NCBI RefSeq assembly: GCF_036227405.1
Contig: NZ_CP109473.1
Coordinates: 3,658,001 to 3,722,000 of the forward strand
Source: Streptomyces sp. NBC_01460
GTDB lineage: Bacteria > Actinomycetota > Actinomycetes > Streptomycetales > Streptomycetaceae
DNA length: 64,000 nucleotides
Reading direction: 5' to 3'
Below, piece by piece: positions 58,980 to 64,000 of this stretch (positions are counted from its first letter, which is position 1; every line of letters starts with the position of its first letter). The position numbers and the translations under genes are program-made. The notes below the pieces were generated by a model, which worked only from the letters and a program-made list of their open reading frames with translations, searched no databases and was not told where the DNA came from.

Positions 58980-59816
58980 ATGGCCGGACCAGGACGCGAG
59001 ACACGGGGCATCGTCGACGCCTCCGACCTGTTCACCCACGTCCGTTTCCGCCTCCGCGACCCCGCCCCCGCTCTCCGGACACATCTGGAGCACTACTGGC
59101 TGATCGACTGGGACCTCGCGGAGCCCTACATCTCGCAGGTGGTGCCGCACCCGAGCGTCCATCTGGTCTTCCAGCGCACGGATTCCGGCAGCGAGGCGGA
59201 GCGGGCCGGCTTCGCCGAGGTCTACGGCGTCGTGCAGGGCCTGTTCAGCCAGCGGCTGGAGGGCCGGGGACGGGTGTGCGGCGTGAAGTTCCGGCCGGGC
59301 GCCTTCCGGCCGTTCGCCCCTGGCCGGCCCGTGTCGGAATGGACCGGGCGCCGGGTCCCCGCCGACGAGGCTCTGGCCGCCCCCACGGACGGCCCTCCGG
59401 CCTCGGGGACCGCGCGGTCCGTGCTCGGCCCGGCCGACGAGGACGCCCGGGTCGCGGCACTGGACTCGTACCTGCTCCCGCTCGTGCCCCCGCCGGACCC
59501 GCAGGCGGAGCTCGCGACGGCGCTCGCCGAGCTCGTGCGCACGGACCGCTCACTGCTGCGCGTGGACGCCCTCGCCCGTGCGGGAGGCATGTCCGTGCGC
59601 TCGCTGCAGCGCCTGTTCTCCGCCTACGTGGGGGTGGGGCCCAAGTGGGTCATCCTCCGCCACCGCATCCACGAGGCCCTGCAACGCGCCGGGACGGACC
59701 CGGACCCCGACTGGGCGGAGCTCGCCGCCGATCTCGGCTACAGCGATCAGGCGCACCTGGTCAGGGACTTCACGGCGACGGTGGGCGTCCCCCCTGCCGC
59801 CTTCACGCAGCGCTGA
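58980..59816 (+). CDS. AraC-family regulator
   Basis: A 278-residue regulator. The N-terminal part up to about 170 is a DUF6597-like sensor domain (LEHYWLIDWDL, VPHPSVHLVFQR, RGRVCGVKFRPGAFRPF); the C-terminal AraC helix-turn-helix pair runs from about 185 (LLRVDALARAGGMSVRSLQRLFSAYVG, DLGYSDQAHLVRDFTATVGVPPAAF). ATG 58980 lies close to a possible short leader. Probably regulates the divergent DinB-like gene; the ligand is unknown. Confidence 0.9.
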   Translation: MAGPGRETRGIVDASDLFTHVRFRLRDPAPALRTHLEHYWLIDWDLAEPYISQVVPHPSVHLVFQRTDSGSEAERAGFAEVYGVVQGLFSQRLEGRGRVCGVKFRPGAFRPFAPGRPVSEWTGRRVPADEALAAPTDGPPASGTARSVLGPADEDARVAALDSYLLPLVPPPDPQAELATALAELVRTDRSLLRVDALARAGGMSVRSLQRLFSAYVGVGPKWVILRHRIHEALQRAGTDPDPDWAELAADLGYSDQAHLVRDFTATVGVPPAAFTQR

Positions 59817-59874
59817 CCCCACGCCGGGCGGAAACCTCTCGCCGCCGCGCCCCGCACAATGGCATCCTGACCAG

Positions 59875-60624
59875 GTGAACGGACCCGAGATCAGCCTCGA
59901 AGTAGCCCCGGAACTGCGGCTCTTCGTCGCCCACGACCGCCGCCGGGGACGCACGGCCGTCACCACGGACGGCTCATCGACCCTCGGACACGTCGTGGAG
60001 TCGCTCGGCGTCCCGCTCACCGAGGCCGGACAGCTCCTCGTCGACGGCCGTCCCGTGCCCGTGTCCCACATCCCCGGCGCGGGCGAAGTGGTCGAGGTGC
60101 GGGCGGTGCGACGCCCCCAGCAGGTCCCGGGGGCCCCGCTGCGCTTCCTGCTCGACGTCCATCTGGGCACGCTCGCACGGCGGTTGCGGCTCCTGGGTGT
60201 GGACGCCGCGTACGAGAGCGAGGACATCGGCGACCCCGCGCTGGCCACGCTCTCGGCGGAGCAGCGGCGCGTCATGCTCTCCCGGGACCGGGGGCTGCTC
60301 CGACGCAGGGAGATCTGGGCGGGGGCGTACGTCTACAGCGACCGGCCCGAGGAGCAGCTCCGCGACATCCTGGGCCGCTTCGCCCCCGCACTCGCACCGT
60401 GGACCCGCTGCACCGCCTGCAACGGGCAGCTCACGGAGGCGGACAAGGAATCCGTGAGCGACCGCCTGGAGCAGGGCACGCAGGCGTCCTACGACGTGTT
60501 CGCCCAGTGCACCACCTGCGGCCGGGTGTACTGGCGGGGCGCCCACCACGCCCGCCTGGAAGCCGTCGTGGCCGAAGCGGTACGTGAATTCGGCGGGGCG
60601 GGGAGCCGGACGCCGACCGCCTGA
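59875..60624 (+). CDS. Mut7-C RNase-domain protein with ubiquitin-like N-terminus
   Basis: A 249-residue protein. Residues 1-85 form a ThiS/MoaD-like ubiquitin fold (Ub-Mut7C); residues 90-235 are a Mut7-C PIN-like domain: FLLDVHLGTLARRLRLLGVDAAY, MLSRDRGLLRR, and a zinc ribbon CTACNG...CTTCGRVYW. Mut7-C domains are thought to be RNases. GTG 59875 has no clear ribosome site. Role unknown; the fold combination is a known but uncharacterised bacterial architecture. Confidence 0.85.
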   Translation: MNGPEISLEVAPELRLFVAHDRRRGRTAVTTDGSSTLGHVVESLGVPLTEAGQLLVDGRPVPVSHIPGAGEVVEVRAVRRPQQVPGAPLRFLLDVHLGTLARRLRLLGVDAAYESEDIGDPALATLSAEQRRVMLSRDRGLLRRREIWAGAYVYSDRPEEQLRDILGRFAPALAPWTRCTACNGQLTEADKESVSDRLEQGTQASYDVFAQCTTCGRVYWRGAHHARLEAVVAEAVREFGGAGSRTPTA

Positions 60625-60642
60625 GAAGACGCGGGCCGCCGT

Positions 60643-60692
60643 CGGTTCCGCAGACGTTGGACGCCGGCGGTTCCGCAGAGGTTGGGCGCCGG
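60643..60692. repeat. 25-bp tandem repeat, two copies
   Basis: CGGTTCCGCAGACGTTGGAC (first 20 bases of the unit) at 60643 and a copy with two changes at 60668. It lies between the convergent Mut7-C and TetR genes. A decayed third copy may follow. Confidence 0.6.
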
Positions 60693-60723
60693 CGGTCCGG
60701 CGAGGGGCGGCTGCCGCCCGCCC

Positions 60724-61302
60724 TCAGGGCTGTTCGGCCGTCAGATAGCGCTGGACGGTGGGCGCGAGCCAGCCGACGACCTCCTCCCGGGACATCGTGA
60801 CGGCGGGCTCGAACCGCAGGACGTACCGCGCGAGCGCCATACCCAGGATCTGCGACGCCACGAGCGCCGCACGGCGGGGGGCGTCGGCGGGATCGGGGCA
60901 GACGCCGGCAGTGATCGGCCCGAGCTGCTCGGCGAAGACGGCCCGCATCCGGTCGGCCCCCGCCTCGTTGGTGACGCCGACCTTGAGCAGGCCCGTCAGC
61001 ACGTCGTCCTGCTCCCAGCGGTCCAGGAAATGCCCGACGAGCACCGCGCCGACGTGCTTGCCGGGGAGCGCCCCCAGGGCGGGAAGCCGCAGATCGAACG
61101 CGGAGGCGGCGGCGAACAGCCCCTCCTTGGAGCCGTAGTAACGCATGACCATGGACGGGTCGATCCGGGCGTCACGGGCGATGGCCCTGATGGTGGCGCG
61201 CTCGTACCCGTCGGCGGCGAACCGCTCACGGGCGGCTTCGAGGATCGCCGCCCTGGTGGCGTCCGAGCGGCGGGGGGCGGAGGAGGCGGCGCGCGCTGTC
61301 AT
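60724..61302 (-). CDS. TetR-family repressor of the FAD monooxygenase gene
   Basis: A 192-residue TetR protein. The helix-turn-helix is at about 14-55 (AILEAARERFAADGYERATIRAI, then DPSMVMRYYGSKEGLF). The C-terminal domain includes ILGMALARYVLRFEP. ATG 61302. Divergent from the monooxygenase across a 106-bp region holding three copies of CCAACAASCGTTGR, so it most likely represses both genes and is released by a drug-like or aromatic ligand. Confidence 0.88.
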   Translation of the reverse strand: MTARAASSAPRRSDATRAAILEAARERFAADGYERATIRAIARDARIDPSMVMRYYGSKEGLFAAASAFDLRLPALGALPGKHVGAVLVGHFLDRWEQDDVLTGLLKVGVTNEAGADRMRAVFAEQLGPITAGVCPDPADAPRRAALVASQILGMALARYVLRFEPAVTMSREEVVGWLAPTVQRYLTAEQP

Positions 61303-61317
61303 GCCAACAAGTGTAGG

Positions 61318-61386
61318 CCAACAACCGTTGACAAGCCAGAGGCGCCCGCCTACCGTTGCCAACAAGCGTTGACCAACAAGCGTTGG
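61318..61386. promoter_or_regulatory. Three TetR operators
   Basis: CCAACAACCGTTGA (61318-61331), CCAACAAGCGTTGA (61359-61372) and CCAACAAGCGTTGG (61373-61386), the last a near-perfect palindrome and the last two directly adjoining. A partial copy begins at 61304. Confidence 0.75.
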
Positions 61387-61408
61387 CATTTGCCACTCGG
61401 AGGCCGTC

Positions 61409-62875
61409 ATGACCGGCACGTCCAGCACCGGAACCAGCTACTCCGCCACCACCGATGTCGTCGTCGTGGGCGCGGGCCCCACCGGCCTGCTCCTGGCGGG
61501 CGACCTCGCCGCCCAGGGCCTGTCGGTCACCCTCGTCGAGCGCCGCCCGCACGAGGCGGGCAGCCTCACCCGGGCCTTCGCCGTGCACGCGCGGACCCTG
61601 GAGATGCTCGACACCCGGGGCCTCGCCGACGCCCTGATCGAGACCGGCACCCCGCTCACCCGGATGCGCCTCTTCGGGCGGCTCTCGCTCGACCTGACCC
61701 GGCTGCGGAGCCGCTTTCCGCTCCTCCTCATCACCCCGCAGTACGAGGTCGAGCACCTGCTGAGGGACCGCGCGCTCGAAGCCGGCGTGGACATCCGGTA
61801 CGGGGCCGAGCTGACCGGCCTGAGCCAGTCCGCCGACGGCGGCACGGTCACCGCCTCGATACGCGACGCCGAAGGGGCCGTGTCCACCGTCGAGGCCCGG
61901 TACCTCGTGGGGACGGACGGGGTGCGCAGCTCCGTCCGTGAGGCACTCGGACTGCCCTTCCCCGGCCGGTCCGTGATCAAGTCCATCGTCCTGGCCGACG
62001 TCCGGCTCACCGAGAAGCCCTCCGCGCTCCTCACGGTCAACGGCGCGGGGGACGCCTTCGCCTTCATCGCCCCCTTCGGCGACGGCTGGTACCGCGTCAT
62101 GGGCTGGAACCGCACCCATCAGGCCGGGGACGGCGACCCGGTCGAGCTCGACGAGTTGCGCGAGATCGCCCGTACCGCGCTCGGTACGGACCACGGCATG
62201 CACGACGCCCGCTGGATCTCGCGCTTCCACAGCGACGAACGCCAGGTGCCCGCCTACCGCACCGGCCGTGTCTTCCTCGCCGGGGACGCCGCCCATGTCC
62301 ACTCCCCGGCGGGCGGCCAGGGCATGAACACCGGCCTCCAGGACGCGGCGAACCTCTCCTGGAAGCTCGCCGCCGTCCTGCGCGGACACGCGGCCGACCC
62401 GGAAGCGCTGCTCGACAGCTACCACGCCGAGAGGCATCCGGTCGGCTCCCAGGTCCTGCGTGCCAGCGGCACCCTCATCCGCCTGGCCATGGCCAGGACA
62501 CCGTCGCAGCGGCTCGCCAGGACGGTCGTCACCCACGCGTTGTCCCTCGTCCGTCCGGCCTCGGACAAGGTCATCGGAAGGATCTCCGGGGTGGGGATCT
62601 CGTACCCCGCACCGAGGGGCAGCCACCGGCTCACGGGCACCCGCGCCCCCGACCTGCGACTCGCGGAAGGCCGCCTCCTGGAGCTCCTGCGTGAGGGCGC
62701 CTTCGTCCTGGTCACACCGCCGGACACCCCCGGCTTCACCGGGCCGGCACCGCTCGTCCACGCACACTGGACGGGCGACCGCACGACCACCCTGCTCATA
62801 CGCCCCGACGGCTACATCGCCTGGGCGGGCGAGCACGCCGACCCGGCCGCGCTGCGGCAGGCCCTCGGCGGCTGA
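61409..62875 (+). CDS. FAD-dependent aromatic/antibiotic monooxygenase
   Basis: A 488-residue class A flavoprotein hydroxylase (PheA/TfdB and rifampin-monooxygenase-like). The FAD loop is VVVVGAGPTGLLLAGDLAAQ (18-37), the DG motif YLVGTDGVRSSVREAL and the third motif VFLAGDAAHVHSPAGGQGM. The C-terminal thioredoxin-like domain is short. Substrate aromatic or polyketide, unknown. ATG 61409 follows ACTCGGAGG. Controlled, by the operators upstream, by the divergent TetR protein. Confidence 0.9.
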   Translation: MTGTSSTGTSYSATTDVVVVGAGPTGLLLAGDLAAQGLSVTLVERRPHEAGSLTRAFAVHARTLEMLDTRGLADALIETGTPLTRMRLFGRLSLDLTRLRSRFPLLLITPQYEVEHLLRDRALEAGVDIRYGAELTGLSQSADGGTVTASIRDAEGAVSTVEARYLVGTDGVRSSVREALGLPFPGRSVIKSIVLADVRLTEKPSALLTVNGAGDAFAFIAPFGDGWYRVMGWNRTHQAGDGDPVELDELREIARTALGTDHGMHDARWISRFHSDERQVPAYRTGRVFLAGDAAHVHSPAGGQGMNTGLQDAANLSWKLAAVLRGHAADPEALLDSYHAERHPVGSQVLRASGTLIRLAMARTPSQRLARTVVTHALSLVRPASDKVIGRISGVGISYPAPRGSHRLTGTRAPDLRLAEGRLLELLREGAFVLVTPPDTPGFTGPAPLVHAHWTGDRTTTLLIRPDGYIAWAGEHADPAALRQALGG

Positions 62876-62910
62876 CCGCCCGACCGGGGCCGGCACCGCC
62901 CGGGACCACC

Positions 62911-63441
62911 TCAGAAGACGTATGCGTCACCCGTGGAGAGGGCCAGCACCTCATGCGTGTCGTTCCGCCGGTTCCGGTCGCTCGCGCCGCCGTTCCAGAC
63001 GGTGTCCACCCGGACCACCACCTCGGCCGGCCGGCCCGCGAGGCGCAGGCCGAGGGCCGTGCGCCGGGCGTCCCCGGCCACGCGCAGCGGACCGGTCTCG
63101 CACAGGACCGTGCTGGTGCCGCCGCGCATACAGCCCTCGGGCAGCCGCTGCCAGGTCGCCAGCGGCGCGGAGAAGCGCAGACGCACGGTGGCGTCGGCGA
63201 GCGCCGACGGCCCCCGGTTCCCGGTCCGCAGCTGGATCCCGATCCGCTCCTCCGCGAGCGAGACACGCCCGTGGTGGGACACGTCCGCCTCCGGCGCGAT
63301 CCCCCGCGGCGCGCTCTCCTCCGGTGCGATCCCCCGCGGTGCCGGCTCGGCCACGGCGGACAGCCCCGGGCCCAGGACCACGACCGTCATCAGCGCCGTC
63401 ACGACAGGCACCCTCAGCACTGCTCCACACGTCACTCGCAT
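62911..63441 (-). CDS. Secreted protein, unknown
   Basis: A 176-residue exported protein. The signal peptide runs to about 33 (VPVVTALMTVVVLGPGLSAVAEP). A duplicated SAPRGIAPE segment follows, then a beta-rich part ending RNRRNDTHEVLAL, which resembles DUF11/Ig-like secreted domains. ATG 63441 has TATCTT six bases upstream, so the message could be leaderless. No enzyme motif. Confidence 0.65.
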   Translation of the reverse strand: MRVTCGAVLRVPVVTALMTVVVLGPGLSAVAEPAPRGIAPEESAPRGIAPEADVSHHGRVSLAEERIGIQLRTGNRGPSALADATVRLRFSAPLATWQRLPEGCMRGGTSTVLCETGPLRVAGDARRTALGLRLAGRPAEVVVRVDTVWNGGASDRNRRNDTHEVLALSTGDAYVF

Positions 63442-63587
63442 GCGCAGAAGATACCGATAGCACCCAATTATCCCTATGTGATGACCGGTTCGCCACGATT
63501 CCCCCACTCGCACGGCCCACTGCCGACGGCGCCCCCGCCCGCCCGTCCCCGGCGCCCGCGTCCCGCCCCGCATGACACGCTGGCCCC

Positions 63588-63923
63588 ATGCTCGTCGCCC
63601 GTTCCGTCGCCCTCTTCGTGGTCGCCGCGCTCTTCGAGATCGGGGGCGCGTGGCTCGTCTGGCAGGGCGTCCGTGAGCACCGGGGCTGGATCTGGATCGG
63701 CGCGGGTGTCATCGCCCTCGGCGCCTACGGATTCGTGGCCACGCTCCAGTCGGACGGGGACTTCGGCCGCATCCTCGCGGCCTACGGCGGGGTGTTCGTC
63801 GCCGGGTCGATCGCCTGGGGGATGGTGGCCGACGGCTACCGCCCGGACCGGTGGGACGTGACCGGCGCGCTGGTCTGCCTGGCCGGCATGGCGTTGATCA
63901 TGTACGCCCCCCGCGACCACTGA
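63588..63923 (+). CDS. YnfA-family (UPF0060) membrane protein
   Basis: A 111-residue protein with four hydrophobic helices, starting [24 protein letters not shown], then [19 protein letters not shown] and [16 protein letters not shown]. YnfA proteins belong near the small multidrug resistance superfamily. Function in streptomycetes unknown. ATG 63588. Confidence 0.92.
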   Translation: MLVARSVALFVVAALFEIGGAWLVWQGVREHRGWIWIGAGVIALGAYGFVATLQSDGDFGRILAAYGGVFVAGSIAWGMVADGYRPDRWDVTGALVCLAGMALIMYAPRDH

Positions 63924-63985
63924 ACCCGGGCCCGGACCGCCCGCCTATCCTGGCCCCGTACCGATCAGCTGCCCGAGGAGTTCGC

Positions 63986-64000
63986 ATGGCCGCCACCCCC
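63986..64000 (+). CDS. Start of a further gene, cut by the window end
   Basis: ATG 63986 follows GAGGAG by seven bases and opens MAATP before the window ends. The ribosome site is good; nothing can be said of the product. Confidence 0.5.

Noticed and set aside
1..64000. tRNA, rRNA or riboswitch
   Set aside because: I looked for tRNA arms with CCA-like ends, rRNA-like stretches and known riboswitch cores between genes and found none I could support.

Overview
The window is GC-rich actinobacterial chromosome and reads as Streptomyces. Reasons: strong third-position GC bias, many GTG starts, F420 biosynthesis (FbiC) and an F420-type luciferase-like oxidoreductase, the futalosine route to menaquinone (MqnE with UbiA/UbiD/UbiX homologues), the XRE-DUF5753/DUF397 regulator pair typical of streptomycetes, a DmdR/IdeR-type iron box, and many STAS/anti-sigma/PP2C partner-switching genes. 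I see no rRNA, tRNA, insertion sequence, prophage or CRISPR array.

Layout. 1-6 kb: end of a sodium:solute symporter, a degenerate ADP-ribosylglycohydrolase, an ECF41-type sigma factor with its carboxymuconolactone-decarboxylase partner, and a DHA2 efflux pump. 6-11 kb: an XRE/DUF397 module, an old-yellow-enzyme reductase with a MerR regulator, and a TetR regulator with an MFS pump sharing one operator. 11-19.6 kb: an Rpn-like nuclease, fbiC, a HAD protein, a membrane protein, a class B penicillin-binding protein and an F420-type oxidoreductase. 19.7-28.8 kb: iron-regulated siderophore-interacting protein, APC permease, long-chain acyl-CoA ligase, then thiolase divergent from a FabG4-like reductase and MaoC dehydratase with their TetR regulator. 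28.9-33 kb: secreted hydrolase, a DAACS symporter preceded by a cysteine-rich leader peptide, small genes. 33-39 kb: menaquinone cluster (mqnE, Lrp, ubiX, mqnP, ubiD) plus a rhomboid. 39-42 kb: MarR-controlled DJ-1-like/aldehyde dehydrogenase operon. 42-46 kb: System II cytochrome c maturation operon resA-ccdA-resB-ccsB. 46-50 kb: polysaccharide deacetylase, histidine phosphatase and hemL.

50.7-57.5 kb is a signalling block: two STAS proteins and an anti-sigma-type ATPase on the plus strand, facing a tightly overlapping operon of PP2C phosphatase, B12-binding protein and STAS protein on the minus strand, followed by a SulP transporter with a STAS tail. The B12-binding protein carries the W-x9-E-H motif of CarH-type adenosylcobalamin photoreceptors but has no DNA-binding domain. 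A light- or B12-responsive partner-switching module is the most interesting possibility in the window. 57.5-64 kb: MerR, AraC and TetR regulators, a DinB-like protein, a Mut7-C protein, a FAD monooxygenase with three operator copies, a secreted protein and a YnfA membrane protein.

Together the central genes serve respiration: menaquinone, haem (HemL) and c-type cytochrome assembly lie within 17 kb. Much of the rest is regulator-target pairs whose operators can be read directly as palindromes or repeated sites.
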